The notes: generated by a model from the letters alone, not told the origin. Counted from the stretch's first letter, positions 8,490 through 18,543 are shown. The stretch is 64,000 nt of DNA from Desulfotruncus arcticus DSM 17038 (GCF_900113335.1 NZ_FOOX01000014.1:62001-126000), one strand, 5' to 3'. Translations and numbers: made by a program.

Positions 8490-9380
8490 TTGTTGTTGAG
8501 TCCCATGGAAAAGGCGGGCATTTTAGTTGAGGCCCTGCCCTACATTAAAAAATTTTACGGTAAGACGGTTGTGATTAAGTATGGCGGCCATGCCATGTTA
8601 AACTGCGAGCTGAAAAAAGCTGTTTTAACCGACGCAGTATTAATGAAGTATGTTGGCATGCACCCGGTTATTGTCCACGGCGGCGGCCCCGATATTACCG
8701 GTATGTTAAAAAAAGTGGGCAAGGAAAGCAATTTTGTGGGCGGGCTCAGAGTTACCGATGATGAAACCATGGAAATTGCCCAGATGGTGTTGGTGGGTAA
8801 AATTAACAAGGACATAGTCAGCATGATTAATGATATAGGCGGCAGCGCTGTGGGTTTGTCCGGCAAGGACGGCAACCTCCTGGTGGCTGATAAAAAGCTG
8901 GGCCGGGTGCGGTCTCCGGAAGGTCAGGATGAGCTTGTTGACATTGGTCATGTCGGTGAAGTGCGACAGGTTAACCCCGGCATTTTAACAACCGTCATCC
9001 GGGAGGGCTACATTCCGGTGGTGGCGCCTGTCGCCGTGGGAGAAGGGGGCGTAAGCTATAACGTCAACGCCGACAGCGCCGCCGGTGCCCTGGCAGTGGC
9101 GTTAAACGCCGACAAGTTGATTATATTGACCGATGTGGAGGGTATTTTAGCCGATAGGAACGATAAGGATTCACTGATTTCCACCGTTAAGATGGATGAA
9201 GTTCCGAATTTGATTGAACGGAGAATCCTGGAAGACGGTATGATTCCCAAGGTGGAATGCTGCGTTTCCGCCCTGCGGGGCGGGGTTAGCACCACTCACA
9301 TTCTGGACGGTCGGGTGCCCCATTCCGTTTTGCTGGAAGTGTTCACTGACCGTGGCGTGGGTACAATGGTAATTAAATAG
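8490..9380 (+). CDS. argB: Acetylglutamate kinase
   Basis: 296 residues. TTG 8490 is chosen because GGAGGGG (8478-8484) is correctly spaced; GTG 8472 would precede that site and ATG 8505 is too far. Family features include VIKYGGHAM (phosphate-binding Lys and Gly loop), VHGGGPDIT and the C-terminal kinase signature with [12 protein letters not shown]. It phosphorylates N-acetylglutamate, the second step and usual feedback point of arginine synthesis. The 150-base gap before it holds an imperfect CCGGCGGTT/AACCACCGG hairpin and nothing else recognised. Confidence 0.96.
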   Translation: MLLSPMEKAGILVEALPYIKKFYGKTVVIKYGGHAMLNCELKKAVLTDAVLMKYVGMHPVIVHGGGPDITGMLKKVGKESNFVGGLRVTDDETMEIAQMVLVGKINKDIVSMINDIGGSAVGLSGKDGNLLVADKKLGRVRSPEGQDELVDIGHVGEVRQVNPGILTTVIREGYIPVVAPVAVGEGGVSYNVNADSAAGALAVALNADKLIILTDVEGILADRNDKDSLISTVKMDEVPNLIERRILEDGMIPKVECCVSALRGGVSTTHILDGRVPHSVLLEVFTDRGVGTMVIK

Positions 9381-9400
9381 ACGAGGAGGGAAGAAAGTAA

Positions 9401-10594
9401 ATGAATACCAAGGATATTATTCAATTAAGCGATAAATATGTAATGCATACATACGGGCGTATCGGCCTGGCCCCGGTTTGCGGCAAAGGTGCCCGGCTCT
9501 GGGACGCCGACGGCAAAGAGTACCTGGATTTTGTAGGCGGGCTGGCCGTTAATTCTCTCGGTCACTGTCACCCTGCCGTGGTGGACGCAATTCGAGAGCA
9601 GGCCGGTCAGTTGATGCATGTAAGTAATCTGTTTTATATCGAGCCCCAGGCGAAGCTGGCGGAGCTTTTGGTGCAAAATTCCTGTTTTAACCGGGCTTTC
9701 TTTTGCAATAGCGGTGCCGAGGCCAACGAAGGCGCGATCAAGCTGGCCCGCAAATATGCCTGGAAAAAGCACGGTCCAGGGAAATATGAGATTATCACCG
9801 CCAAACAGTCCTTCCACGGGAGAACTCTCGCCACCGTTACAGCCACCGGGCAGACCAAGTACCAGCAGGGATTTGAGCCGCTGGTGCCGGGGTTTAAGTA
9901 TGTTCCATTTAACGACCTGGCTGCCCTGGAAGAGAGCATCGGGCCCCAAACTTGCGCCGTGCTGCTGGAGCCGGTGCAGGGTGAAGGCGGCGTTAACGTT
10001 GCTACTGCTGAGTATCTGGCCGCGGTGCGGGAACTCTGTGATCGAAACGGCGCGCTGCTTATTTTTGATGAGGTGCAATGCGGCTTGGGCCGTACCGGTA
10101 AATTCTTCGCCTACGAGAACTACGGTGTCGAGCCCGACATTGCTACCCTGGCCAAAGCGCTGGGAGGCGGGTTCCCCATCGGCGCGATGCTGGTCAAAGC
10201 CGAAGTGGCCGCCGGATTTGCACCGGGAGATCACGCCAGCACCTTTGGCGGCAACCCGCTGGCCTGCGCGGCAGGACTGGCTGCCATGCAAGCCATGCTT
10301 GAAGAAGGCGTAGTGGAGAATTGCGCCCGGGTAGGGGCATACTTTAAAGAAAAGCTGAACGATTTGGCCGGCAAATATAGTTTCATCAAAGAGGTGCGGG
10401 GCCTCGGCCTGCTGCTGGGGATGGAGATGAGCGTCGAAGGCGGTCGCATCGTCAACAGCTGCAGGGAAAATGGTCTTTTAATCAACTGCGTTAATAATAA
10501 TGTTTTGCGGTTTATCCCACCTTTAATCATTAATACCAAGGACGTTGACCGGGCTCTGGACATTCTGGATATTGTTTTGCAAAAGAAAAATTAA
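9401..10594 (+). CDS. argD: Acetylornithine aminotransferase (PLP)
   Basis: 397 residues, ATG behind GAGGAGGG, 20 bases after argB. Class III aminotransferase: CNSGAEANEGAIK binds the cofactor phosphate, FDEVQCGLGRTG holds the cofactor aspartate, and the PLP lysine is K252 in LAKALGGGFP. It converts N-acetylglutamate semialdehyde to N-acetylornithine using glutamate. Such enzymes may also serve lysine synthesis. The position in the operon fixes the main role. Confidence 0.95.
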   Translation: MNTKDIIQLSDKYVMHTYGRIGLAPVCGKGARLWDADGKEYLDFVGGLAVNSLGHCHPAVVDAIREQAGQLMHVSNLFYIEPQAKLAELLVQNSCFNRAFFCNSGAEANEGAIKLARKYAWKKHGPGKYEIITAKQSFHGRTLATVTATGQTKYQQGFEPLVPGFKYVPFNDLAALEESIGPQTCAVLLEPVQGEGGVNVATAEYLAAVRELCDRNGALLIFDEVQCGLGRTGKFFAYENYGVEPDIATLAKALGGGFPIGAMLVKAEVAAGFAPGDHASTFGGNPLACAAGLAAMQAMLEEGVVENCARVGAYFKEKLNDLAGKYSFIKEVRGLGLLLGMEMSVEGGRIVNSCRENGLLINCVNNNVLRFIPPLIINTKDVDRALDILDIVLQKKN

Positions 10595-10654
10595 CATACG
10601 ACGATCCTGAATTGTTCAAGTGGTGGAATTGGAGAGATAAAAATTAGTTTTCGG

Positions 10655-11614
10655 ATGGTGAACTTGTTTATGGATATTAAAAATGCTTTAAAAGGCAGGG
10701 ATTTGCTGTCCCTGCATGATTTCACCCCCGGTGAAATTAATTATATTTTGGATTACGCAGCGGAATTAAAACAAAAACAAAAGGAAAAAGTGGACCACCA
10801 GCTCTTAAAGGGCAAGACTCTGGCCATGATCTTCCAAAAATCATCAACCCGCACCCGGGTTAGTTTCGAGGTGGGCATGTACCAGTTGGGGGGGCACGCC
10901 CTTTACTTAAACGCCGGCGACTTGCAACTGGGCCGGGGCGAAAGTATCGCCGACACCGGGCGGGTTTTGAGCAGATATGTAGACGGCATCATGATCAGGA
11001 CCTTTGCCCAAAGTGATGTGGCGGAACTGGCCGAATACGCCGGTGTGCCGGTAATCAACGGTTTGACGGACTTGCTGCATCCCTGCCAGATACTGGCCGA
11101 TCTGTTGACGATCCGCGAGCATAAGGGGAAATTGGCAGGATTGAAACTGGCTTACCTGGGTGACGGCAATAATGTCTGCCATTCGCTGCTGTTTGGTTGC
11201 GCCAAGACGGGCATGAACATCAGTGTCGCCGCTCCGGAAGGCTACCTGCCGGATGAGGAAATTGTTACGGCGGCCCGCGCGGACGCCGTGGAAACAAAAT
11301 CGGAGATTGTGATAACTACTGATCCGAAAGAAGCTGTTGCCGGGGCGGATGTGGTGGTAACAGACGTTTGGGCCAGCATGGGACAGGAAAGCGAGCAGCA
11401 GGTGCGGGCCAATATTTTCGCCCCTTATCAGGTTAATGCCCGGATAACGGCGGGGGCGGCGCCGGACTTTATCTTTTTGCACTGCCTGCCGGCGCACCGC
11501 GGTGAGGAAGTATCCGGAGAAATTATTGACGGTGCTCACTCGGTGGTTTTTGACGAGGCGGAAAACCGCCTTCACGCTCAAAAAGCCGTGCTGGGTTTGC
11601 TGATGGCGGATTAG
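10655..11614 (+). CDS. argF: Ornithine carbamoyltransferase
   Basis: About 319 residues. The start is uncertain: ATG 10655 and ATG 10670 are both possible and neither has a strong ribosome site; relatives begin near the second. Carbamoyl-phosphate binding motif SSTRTR lies around residue 63, HPCQ near 145, and the ornithine-side [10 protein letters not shown] near the C-terminus. The enzyme makes citrulline from ornithine and carbamoyl phosphate. It follows argD by 60 bases and precedes argG by 17, so it is cotranscribed. Confidence 0.96.
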   Translation: MVNLFMDIKNALKGRDLLSLHDFTPGEINYILDYAAELKQKQKEKVDHQLLKGKTLAMIFQKSSTRTRVSFEVGMYQLGGHALYLNAGDLQLGRGESIADTGRVLSRYVDGIMIRTFAQSDVAELAEYAGVPVINGLTDLLHPCQILADLLTIREHKGKLAGLKLAYLGDGNNVCHSLLFGCAKTGMNISVAAPEGYLPDEEIVTAARADAVETKSEIVITTDPKEAVAGADVVVTDVWASMGQESEQQVRANIFAPYQVNARITAGAAPDFIFLHCLPAHRGEEVSGEIIDGAHSVVFDEAENRLHAQKAVLGLLMAD

Positions 11615-11631
11615 AATATTTAAGGAGGAAG

Positions 11632-12843
11632 ATGGATGTGAAAAAAGTTGTGTTGGCGTATTCGGGGGGGCTTGACACCTCGATTATCATACCCTGGCTG
11701 AAGGAGAACTATGGCTACGAAGTAATCGCCATGGCCGCCGATCTGGGCCAGGGTGAGGAGCTGGAACCGCTGCATGAGAAGGCGTTAAAGAGCGGTGCCA
11801 GCAAGTTATATATTGAAGATGTAAAACGGGAATTTGTTACCGATTACATCTATCCCACGCTTAAAGCGGGAGCCATTTATGAAGGCAAGTATCTGCTGGG
11901 TACTTCCATGGCCCGCCCGCTGATCGGCAAAAAGCTGGTGGAAATTGCCGAAAAAGAGGGCGCTGATGCCATTGCGCACGGGGCCACCGGCAAAGGAAAC
12001 GACCAGGTTCGCTTTGAGCTGGCCATCAAGGCACTGAATCCCGATTTAAAAATAGTTGCGCCCTGGCGGGAGTGGGACATTCGCTCCAGGGACGACGCCA
12101 TTGACTACGCCGAGGCCAGGGGCATTCCCGTACCTGTTACCAAGTCGAGACCGTACAGCATGGACCGCAATATCTGGCACCTCAGCCACGAGGGCGGGGC
12201 CCTGGAAGATCCGGGCCAGGAACCACCGGATGATGTGCTGCTGCTGACTGTCGCGCCGGAAAAGGCGCCTGATGCACCCACTTATGTTGAAATATATTTC
12301 GAGCAGGGTGTGCCTAAAAAGGTCGACGGAAAAGAACTGGCACCCGAGGTGCTGGTGGAGGAACTGAACAGAATTGGCGGCGCCAACGGCATCGGCATTG
12401 TGGACATGGTGGAGAACCGCCTGGTGGGCATGAAGTCCAGAGGTATTTATGAAACACCGGGTGGGACTATTCTATACCTGGCCCATCGTGAGCTGGAGCT
12501 GCTGACCATGGACCGGGTTACCTTGCATTACAAGGAGGTAGTGTCAACCCGTTACGCCGAGCTGGTTTATGACGGGGTTTGGTTCTCCCCGCTGCGGGAA
12601 GCCCTGGACGCCTTTGTGGATTCCACCCAGCGTACCGTTACCGGCACTGTGCGCATGAAGCTTTATAAAGGCAACTGCACACCCGCCGGAACCACTTCGC
12701 CATATTCGCTTTACAACGAAGATTTAGCTACCTTTGGTCGCGACGAAGTATACTCCCAGGCCGACGCAGAGGGTTTCATCAACCTGTTCGGCCTGCCGCT
12801 GAAAGTCCGGGCGCTCATGAAAAGAAAAATAGGTTTGGAATAG
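11632..12843 (+). CDS. argG: Argininosuccinate synthase
   Basis: 403 residues, ATG 11632 behind GGAGG; GTG 11638 is an in-frame alternative. It begins with the PP-loop AYSGGLDTS that binds ATP and contains [13 protein letters not shown] and [10 protein letters not shown]. It condenses citrulline and aspartate to argininosuccinate. It is the last gene of this operon; argH lies about 26 kb away next to DUF445. A 9-bp hairpin follows. Confidence 0.97.
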   Translation: MDVKKVVLAYSGGLDTSIIIPWLKENYGYEVIAMAADLGQGEELEPLHEKALKSGASKLYIEDVKREFVTDYIYPTLKAGAIYEGKYLLGTSMARPLIGKKLVEIAEKEGADAIAHGATGKGNDQVRFELAIKALNPDLKIVAPWREWDIRSRDDAIDYAEARGIPVPVTKSRPYSMDRNIWHLSHEGGALEDPGQEPPDDVLLLTVAPEKAPDAPTYVEIYFEQGVPKKVDGKELAPEVLVEELNRIGGANGIGIVDMVENRLVGMKSRGIYETPGGTILYLAHRELELLTMDRVTLHYKEVVSTRYAELVYDGVWFSPLREALDAFVDSTQRTVTGTVRMKLYKGNCTPAGTTSPYSLYNEDLATFGRDEVYSQADAEGFINLFGLPLKVRALMKRKIGLE

Positions 12844-12849
12844 CAATAA

Positions 12850-12881
12850 TACTGGTGCTGGCCAAGGGGTTGGCACCAGTA
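12850..12881 (+). terminator. Hairpin after argG
   Basis: TACTGGTGC pairs with GCACCAGTA around a 14-base loop, seven bases after the argG stop. There is no T-run directly after the stem, so it may be a weak or processing hairpin. Confidence 0.5.
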
Positions 12882-12983
12882 CTTAAACCGTGGTCTATAC
12901 CATATAATCTTATAGATTATCGTTTTAGATTAGTATTGTGTTTCTTTTTTTTGAACCGGCTTACCCCGGTGTAGTATTAATAC

Positions 12984-13670
12984 TTAATTGTGCGCAAGCA
13001 GGGGCTCGTTTACCAACCCAGTTTTATATGAATAGATTATGGCTTGGACCCGGTTATTCTGGCCCAATTTGCGCAGGATGCTGCTGACATGGGTTTTTAC
13101 CGTCGGTTCGCTGATAAAAAGTTTCGTCGCTATATCCCGGTTGGAAAGAGTTTGAGCCATTAAGTGCAGTATTTCCATCTCGCGCCTGGTTAGAGTCTCG
13201 CCACTGACGGTGGAACCATTACCGGGCCGTTCCAGACGATTCTTTTTTTCTATTTCCGACCATACCATCTTTTTCTTGTAAGAACCGGGCAAACAGAAGA
13301 TTCCGGCCCTGCATGCCAGTTCAACTGTATTAACCAGGCATCCCCTCATAATGCCTCTGGGCACGCAACCGTCTATACCTTGCGCCAAAACATCGTTTAA
13401 GTTACTGCAATGTTCGTTCTCCACCAGTGCAATAACCAAACTGCACGGGCATTTCTCCTTTAACTGGCTGGTTTTAGGCAGGTATTCGGATATGTCGCCC
13501 GAAATATCCAAAAGCACTACGTCTGGTTGCAATATAACTGATTTTTCTCCGGCTCTATCCAGCGAAAAGCCGCCCAGCACGTCAAACGTGTTTCCCGAAG
13601 CAAATATAGCTGAAAGGCCACGCCTTGCAGAGGAATCCTCGCTGATTATAAGCAGCCTGATCTTATCCAT
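12984..13670 (-). CDS. NarL/LuxR-type response regulator with degenerate receiver
   Basis: 228 residues. The C-terminal ~65 residues form a clear LuxR helix-turn-helix: LTRREMEILHLMAQTLSNRD, then PTVKTHVSSILRKLG. The N-terminal half is receiver-like (IRLLIISEDSSARR, VVLLDISGD), but the conserved lysine of the switch loop appears replaced by arginine (GCVPRG), and sequence match to receivers is loose. It may therefore signal without ordinary phosphorylation, or via another cue. It is transcribed divergently from the OmpR-type regulator and is the left border of the signalling island. Target genes are unknown. Confidence 0.85.
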   Translation of the reverse strand: MDKIRLLIISEDSSARRGLSAIFASGNTFDVLGGFSLDRAGEKSVILQPDVVLLDISGDISEYLPKTSQLKEKCPCSLVIALVENEHCSNLNDVLAQGIDGCVPRGIMRGCLVNTVELACRAGIFCLPGSYKKKMVWSEIEKKNRLERPGNGSTVSGETLTRREMEILHLMAQTLSNRDIATKLFISEPTVKTHVSSILRKLGQNNRVQAIIYSYKTGLVNEPLLAHN

Positions 13671-13888
13671 AACTAGTAATCCCCCCCGTAATATAGATGT
13701 TGTGCATCCTACTCGTGGTAACCTTCCATCTAATTCCCAGCAGCACTGTTTTGATGACCCTGGATATGTTGGGGTTTATGAATTACGATCCATAATGTAT
13801 TAAATATACTGGCAAATAGATTCATTTTATGAAAATATTGATTTATATAATATTTATACAGTATTATTGTTACAGGAGTTCATCTTAC

Positions 13889-13905
13889 TGTTACAAATAT
13901 GTAAA
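13889..13905 (+). promoter_or_regulatory. Candidate operator TTACA-N4-TGTAA (site 1)
   Basis: TGTTACAAATATGTAAA, with inverted repeat TTACA/TGTAA and a 4-base spacer, 49 bases before the start of the OmpR-type regulator. It differs by one base from site 2 and shares both arms with site 3, both before the giant sensor kinase. A further half-like TTGTTACAGG lies at 13868-13877. Confidence 0.5.
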
Positions 13906-13954
13906 TTTTTTAGTATTAAGTAACTAATTATCAAGTTCCAATGGGAGCATACAT

Positions 13955-14647
13955 ATGAGTAAAAAGAATATCATGCTTGTGGATGACGACATGTCAATAC
14001 TTAAATTATTGAGGGCGGCCCTGGAGAAAAACGGGTATCATGCCATACCATGCGCCTCGGGGGAAGAGGCTCTGGAAAACCTTGATAAACAGCACGTGGA
14101 CGCAGTAATACTGGATGTGGTACTGCCCAGCATGGACGGTCTGGAAGTTTTAAGGAGGATTAGGAATTCCCCGCACCGGCAATTACCTGTAATCATGCTT
14201 ACCTGTAAAAACAGCGAAATTGAAACGGTTGTCGGTCTTGAAATGGGCGCGGACGATTACCTGAGCAAGCCGGTAAGGTACCACGAGCTGATTGCCAGGC
14301 TGAAAACAATATTCCGAAGGACAGACACCGCGGTACAACCCGAATCCCAAACGCTGATTATGTACGGTATGGAAATAAACCTGAACAACCGCACCATCCA
14401 TTTTAATAACGAGCCGGTATTGCTCACACATATGGAATTCGAGCTATTAACCCTCCTGGCCAAAAGCCCCGGCCGGGTCTTTTCCAGGGAAAACTTGCTT
14501 GATATTTTATGGCACGAGGAGCAATACGTGGAAACCCGTACTGTGGATGTCCATATCAGGCGGCTCAGAAAAAAAATGGAAGAGCACGGTCTGAATCCCA
14601 ATATAATAGAGACCGTCAGGAGTATTGGCTATCGACTGTGTAACTAA
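13955..14647 (+). CDS. OmpR/PhoB-type response regulator
   Basis: 230 residues, ATG behind GGGAG. Complete receiver: acidic pair DDD at 10-12, phospho-acceptor D54 in VILDVVLPSMDG, K105 in DDYLSKPVR. The winged-helix effector ends with ETRTVDVHIRRLRKKM and ETVRSIGYRL, as in PhoB-like regulators. Its gene is convergent with the hybrid kinase gene, the two stops being adjacent (14647 and 14648). No histidine kinase is cotranscribed with it, so the partner is probably one of the two large kinases nearby. The promoter carries the TTACA-N4-TGTAA site, suggesting autoregulation or shared control. Confidence 0.92.
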   Translation: MSKKNIMLVDDDMSILKLLRAALEKNGYHAIPCASGEEALENLDKQHVDAVILDVVLPSMDGLEVLRRIRNSPHRQLPVIMLTCKNSEIETVVGLEMGADDYLSKPVRYHELIARLKTIFRRTDTAVQPESQTLIMYGMEINLNNRTIHFNNEPVLLTHMEFELLTLLAKSPGRVFSRENLLDILWHEEQYVETRTVDVHIRRLRKKMEEHGLNPNIIETVRSIGYRLCN

Positions 14648-17503
14648 CTAGAGGCGAGTGGGAGAGACTTTGCCTGTGAAAAGGAACAATACATTTTCCA
14701 GTCCTTTTTCCAGCCGCAACGTCTTAACCACATCGTGCTGCTCGGAAAAAAGCGTGTCAACAATAATCATGTCCGGCTTTTCCGCTATGGCCACTCTCAG
14801 GCACTCTTCACTGTCTCCGGCCCCGACGACCGTATATCCCCTGGTTTGCAATACCTGAATCAATGTATTCAAGGTAGATTTGTCTTCATCCACCACCAAC
14901 ACTTTTTTTCTGGATCCGCCCCGGGATATGAGCGTTTCTATTTCTTCCAGCAGTTTCTCTACATTGATGGGCTTTGTTAAATACCTGTCGACGCCGATGC
15001 GATAACCCCTTTCTTTATCCTCAACGATAGAGAGAATGATAATAGGGATATCCATGGTGGCCGGGTCGTTTTTTAACACTGCGGCTACGTCAAACCCGTT
15101 CATCCCGGGCATCATCACGTCCAGGAGAATCAGGTCCGCCATTTCTTTCTTGACCATATCAATGGCCTCCATGCCATTAGCCGCCTCCCTGACGGAATAG
15201 CCCGCCGTCTCCAGTTCCTGACGCAGCAGCAACCTTATATTGGCGTCATCGTCCACCACCAAAATGCGCTTTTGGTCTTTCGGGTGTCCGGGCACCGGTG
15301 CCACCTGCGCTTCCATCTTGCTGACCAGGGCATCCATGTCGATTATTTTCACGTCATTTTTGTTGCCTTTTAACATTGGAAGGGCAAATGAGAAGTTACT
15401 GCCCTTTCCTATTTGACTTTCCACCCAGATTCTGCCTCCATGCTGTTCAACAATCTGCTTGCATATGGGCAGTCCCAGACCGGTTCCCTTTGGCTTGTCG
15501 GTGAGAGTGTCTCCCACTTGCTTGAATTTTTCAAATACCTTTTCCAGGTCATTTCCGGCAATCCCGATGCCGGTATCTATTACACTAACTATAACAGTGT
15601 CCCCTGCAGCTTTTGCGCCGCAAGTGATCGATCCCTGTTCGGTAAACTTGACCGCGTTGGATATCAAGTTAATCACTGTTTGAATCAACCTATCAAGGTC
15701 TCCTACAATTTGAGGCAGGCCGTCTTCAATGTTCGTGATTAATGTAAGCCCCTTCTGCTCAAAAAGGGAGGAGGTGGCGGTGGCGGCCCTGTTGATAACT
15801 TCCTCTACGGCAAGGGGTTCCATTTCCCACTCGATTCGGCCCGCCTCCATTTTGGAAAGGTCCAGCACGTCGTTAATCAAAGAAGTCAGCCTCTGACTTT
15901 CCGATATGATAATATCTACATTGTCGTTAACCTGTTTTATGGCCCGGTTAACTTTCTTTTCACTGGTTTGTACCAGTGGGAAAATTAATTCTTGCAATTT
16001 TTTCTTAATAATTTTAGAAAACCCCAGAACGGATGTAAGCGGTGTCCTCAATTCGTGTGAAACCGTGGACAAAAAGTCTGATTTCATCCGGTCCAGTTCC
16101 TGCAGCCGCTTGTTTTCTTCCAGACTTATTTTTGCTTCATACTTGATATGGACGATGCAGCCTCCAGCCTCGTTTTCTTCGTTAAATACGGCTATGGCCC
16201 TGTCCCTGCAGGTATCGTAGCCGCACGCGCCGCAGTTAAGCTCGTCCTTGGCCGAATACTTGCCGTCAAGTTCCAAAATCGATTTAATTTGGGCCTCATC
16301 CGGCACTTTTTTATCATAGTGCCTGTTATTCCACGTTCTGATAAACGTATTATCTTGCAGAAGCTGTTCAACGATGTCCAGCCATGCCTCAAACTCGGGA
16401 GCTTGCACAGTGTTTTTGACCAGTATGGAGCAGCCCTCGTATTTACATGTCAAATCATTTCTAGCGGCTCTTTGGAATCTCTTTCGTGTATATTCCGCAA
16501 TAATGCGCCGGTTTTCCCAGAAATCGTTTTCAACTCCCATCGCCTTGCCCATGATACAGCCTTCACAGTAAAGAATATCAATCAGCAGGGGATATCCCGC
16601 CAAAGTACCGCCGTTTATTTTTTCCCCGGCCATTTTCTCCAGATAACGTACGGCACGGCTCTCTCCCTCCAAAATCAGATGGCCGGTGCCGATGGGATTA
16701 AAGCCGGACTCTCCTGTGAATAATTCCATGGTTTTGGTAAGGCCGCCGGATATGGGAAAAGCTGCGCCGTATAAGGCCTGGATGCCGTCAAATTCCGACT
16801 CTGCCAGGGACCGGGGCACTATATTCCGGCTGTCCAGCAGTTGAATCAGCTCCTCAAAGGTCAGTTCCTCGTCAAACAGCCCGAGATTTTCATCCAGTAA
16901 TTCCGACTTTTTCGCTATACACGGGCTGGCTCCGACAACAGCTGTGTTATCGCTGTTCCATCGCCTGGCCAACAGAGCCTGGGCCGCCATGGGACTTAAT
17001 ATGGGAGCGAATTCATCCAGCAGTGCGGGGGCGTGTTTTTCCACATAATTCATCAGCGCCGGGCATGGACTGGCGATTACATGGGTGTTTTCCCGCCCCT
17101 TTTCCTCAATTAAGTCGTTTATGTAATCAGTGTAGACCCTGGTAACCACGTCGGCTCCGAAACTTGATTCATATATGTGCGCGAAGCCCAGCCTTTTCAT
17201 AGCGGTGCAAAACTGTCCGGGAGAGCAGCGGTATTTTTTAACGGCCACAATTACATATGAAGGGGCCAGAACCAGAGCGGTTTCTCTGGTTTTCAAGAGC
17301 TTTTCAACATTTTCAATGCTGCTTTGGTATTTTTTTGCGCCTTTGCTGCAGACTTTGATACAGGCGCCGCAGTTCAGGCAGCTTTCTTTGATTATTTCCG
17401 ATTTCCCGTCCTTAATTTTAATGGACTTTGTTCTGCACACGCGCAGGCAGGCGGAACATGCCTCGCATTTTTCCTTGTCGGTAAAAACGACCCCATTTAT
17501 CAC
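14648..17503 (-). CDS. [FeFe]-hydrogenase-like sensor hybrid histidine kinase with two receivers
   Basis: 951 residues starting at GTG behind AGGAG. Order: two 4Fe-4S ferredoxin motifs (C13, 16, 19, 23; C42, 45, 48, 52); an [FeFe]-hydrogenase H-cluster-type domain, residues ~75-380; a further four-Cys Fe-S motif (C424, 427, 432, 449); HisKA with H483 in SHELRTP; HATPase with TGLGLPICK; receiver 1 (LLDVMMPGMNG); receiver 2 (IIVDTLFSE), degenerate. The hydrogenase L1 motif reads ASPCPAL, L2 ASPCIAKK and L3 YCEGC: ligand cysteines C147, C195, C313 and C316 remain, but the proton-relay Cys of TSCCP is proline. This points to a redox or hydrogen sensor, not a catalyst. Cotranscribed downstream of the CheY gene. 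Confidence 0.88.
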   Translation of the reverse strand: MINGVVFTDKEKCEACSACLRVCRTKSIKIKDGKSEIIKESCLNCGACIKVCSKGAKKYQSSIENVEKLLKTRETALVLAPSYVIVAVKKYRCSPGQFCTAMKRLGFAHIYESSFGADVVTRVYTDYINDLIEEKGRENTHVIASPCPALMNYVEKHAPALLDEFAPILSPMAAQALLARRWNSDNTAVVGASPCIAKKSELLDENLGLFDEELTFEELIQLLDSRNIVPRSLAESEFDGIQALYGAAFPISGGLTKTMELFTGESGFNPIGTGHLILEGESRAVRYLEKMAGEKINGGTLAGYPLLIDILYCEGCIMGKAMGVENDFWENRRIIAEYTRKRFQRAARNDLTCKYEGCSILVKNTVQAPEFEAWLDIVEQLLQDNTFIRTWNNRHYDKKVPDEAQIKSILELDGKYSAKDELNCGACGYDTCRDRAIAVFNEENEAGGCIVHIKYEAKISLEENKRLQELDRMKSDFLSTVSHELRTPLTSVLGFSKIIKKKLQELIFPLVQTSEKKVNRAIKQVNDNVDIIISESQRLTSLINDVLDLSKMEAGRIEWEMEPLAVEEVINRAATATSSLFEQKGLTLITNIEDGLPQIVGDLDRLIQTVINLISNAVKFTEQGSITCGAKAAGDTVIVSVIDTGIGIAGNDLEKVFEKFKQVGDTLTDKPKGTGLGLPICKQIVEQHGGRIWVESQIGKGSNFSFALPMLKGNKNDVKIIDMDALVSKMEAQVAPVPGHPKDQKRILVVDDDANIRLLLRQELETAGYSVREAANGMEAIDMVKKEMADLILLDVMMPGMNGFDVAAVLKNDPATMDIPIIILSIVEDKERGYRIGVDRYLTKPINVEKLLEEIETLISRGGSRKKVLVVDEDKSTLNTLIQVLQTRGYTVVGAGDSEECLRVAIAEKPDMIIVDTLFSEQHDVVKTLRLEKGLENVLFLFTGKVSPTRL

Positions 17504-17573
17504 CCGTAATTCATCTCCTTTTCCACTACCGAAATGAACGACCCTGCTATAATTACAAAACCAGCCGTGTTAA

Positions 17574-17954
17574 TCAATCAGGCAGACCCAACACTTTCCT
17601 GGCCTTTTCAACCACTTCATCGGGATCAAAGGGCTTGGTCATGTAAATATCGGCCCCGACTTCAATGCCTTTTTGCTTATCAAATTCCTGGCCCTTGGCC
17701 GTGAGCATGATAATAAAGACATCCTTCAGTCCCAGCTCGTTTTTAACAGCGCTGCAAACTTCAAAACCGTTCATCCCGGGCATCATCACATCCAGAAAAA
17801 CCAGATCCGGTTTTTCATCTTTGATTAAGTTCAGGGCGTTCAGCCCGTTGTCGGCAGTGCTCAGTTCGACACCCTCATCCTCAAGCTCTTCAAGGGTTTG
17901 CTCCAAAAGAATTCTAATATGCGGCTCATCATCTACAATCAGTATACCGGCCAT
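17574..17954 (-). CDS. CheY-like single-domain response regulator
   Basis: 126 residues. ATG 17954 is chosen because GAGAGGGG precedes it by six bases; an upstream in-frame codon would overlap the previous gene. Only a receiver is present: DDE at 8-10, phospho-acceptor D55 in VFLDVMMPGMNG, K107 in YMTKPFDPDE. With no output domain it probably relays phosphate or acts by protein contact, for example with the hybrid kinase encoded 70 bases downstream. Both receivers share the MMPGMNGF segment, suggesting common ancestry. Confidence 0.9.
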   Translation of the reverse strand: MAGILIVDDEPHIRILLEQTLEELEDEGVELSTADNGLNALNLIKDEKPDLVFLDVMMPGMNGFEVCSAVKNELGLKDVFIIMLTAKGQEFDKQKGIEVGADIYMTKPFDPDEVVEKARKVLGLPD

Positions 17955-17983
17955 ATCGCACCCCTCTCTTATTACCGGGCCAA

Positions 17984-18538
17984 TCAAGTGTAAAGTAAGC
18001 CTTCTTTCTTATCCGCCGGTTTTTTTCCCGGCACATCCTCCCTCATTTCCCACTTGGGGCACTGGTAGTAGTCAATCTGTCTTTGTGAAACGGGAAACCT
18101 GCCGCAAGAAAAATATCTCCAGTACAAAGAGTTGTAAACGAGACACTTTTTCCCCTCATAATCCAGTAATGGACAGTTGATTTTTATGCAGCAATTTATG
18201 CATCTGGCACAATCATGCTGATTATTCTTCCATTCAGCTGACAGCTTCACCCTGGCGGGATCAGGGCCGGAAGAGGGCGGAGCCGTTAGGGGCTGGGCGT
18301 ACATCCCCCTGTAATGTGGATCAAACATCCACAGGAGGATTAGACGATATAACTGAACAATCAATTTGGGAAAATATTTATGGTATTTCCAGAAAGCCGG
18401 ATCATTAAAAAAAACGAAGGACGAATAAGGGGCCGCGATATATATGAACAGCCCTCCGGTAAAGGTCATCAAGGCCAGGCTTAAATAATACAAAATACGA
18501 GTAGAAGACCACTTGATTTGTCCACTCAAAGTGTACAT
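17984..18538 (-). CDS. Cys-rich membrane-anchored protein, function unknown
   Basis: 184 residues. ATG 18538 is chosen because GGAGG stands eight bases upstream, inside the end of the previous gene. A hydrophobic segment near residues 15-36 (YYLSLALMTFTGGLFIYIAA) predicts one membrane helix. The C-terminal half has a cysteine cluster, CARCINCCIKINCPLL then C..CGRFP..C, similar in spacing to metal- or Fe-S-binding sites. I do not recognise a named family. Its place between the GAF-CPBP protein and CheY suggests a membrane redox partner of the hydrogenase-like kinase; this is inference. Confidence 0.75.
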   Translation of the reverse strand: MYTLSGQIKWSSTRILYYLSLALMTFTGGLFIYIAAPYSSFVFFNDPAFWKYHKYFPKLIVQLYRLILLWMFDPHYRGMYAQPLTAPPSSGPDPARVKLSAEWKNNQHDCARCINCCIKINCPLLDYEGKKCLVYNSLYWRYFSCGRFPVSQRQIDYYQCPKWEMREDVPGKKPADKKEGLLYT

Positions 18539-18543
18539 TAGCT

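Noticed and set aside
9425..10291. 288-codon open frame on the minus strand
   Set aside because: Antisense to argD; composition is typical of a shadow frame and no family is recognisable.
13351..13803. 150-codon plus-strand frame
   Set aside because: Antisense to the NarL-type regulator gene, which has clear protein motifs and a proper reading direction.
14183..14601. Two minus-strand frames over the OmpR-type regulator
   Set aside because: Shadows of the regulator gene; no ribosome site or motif.
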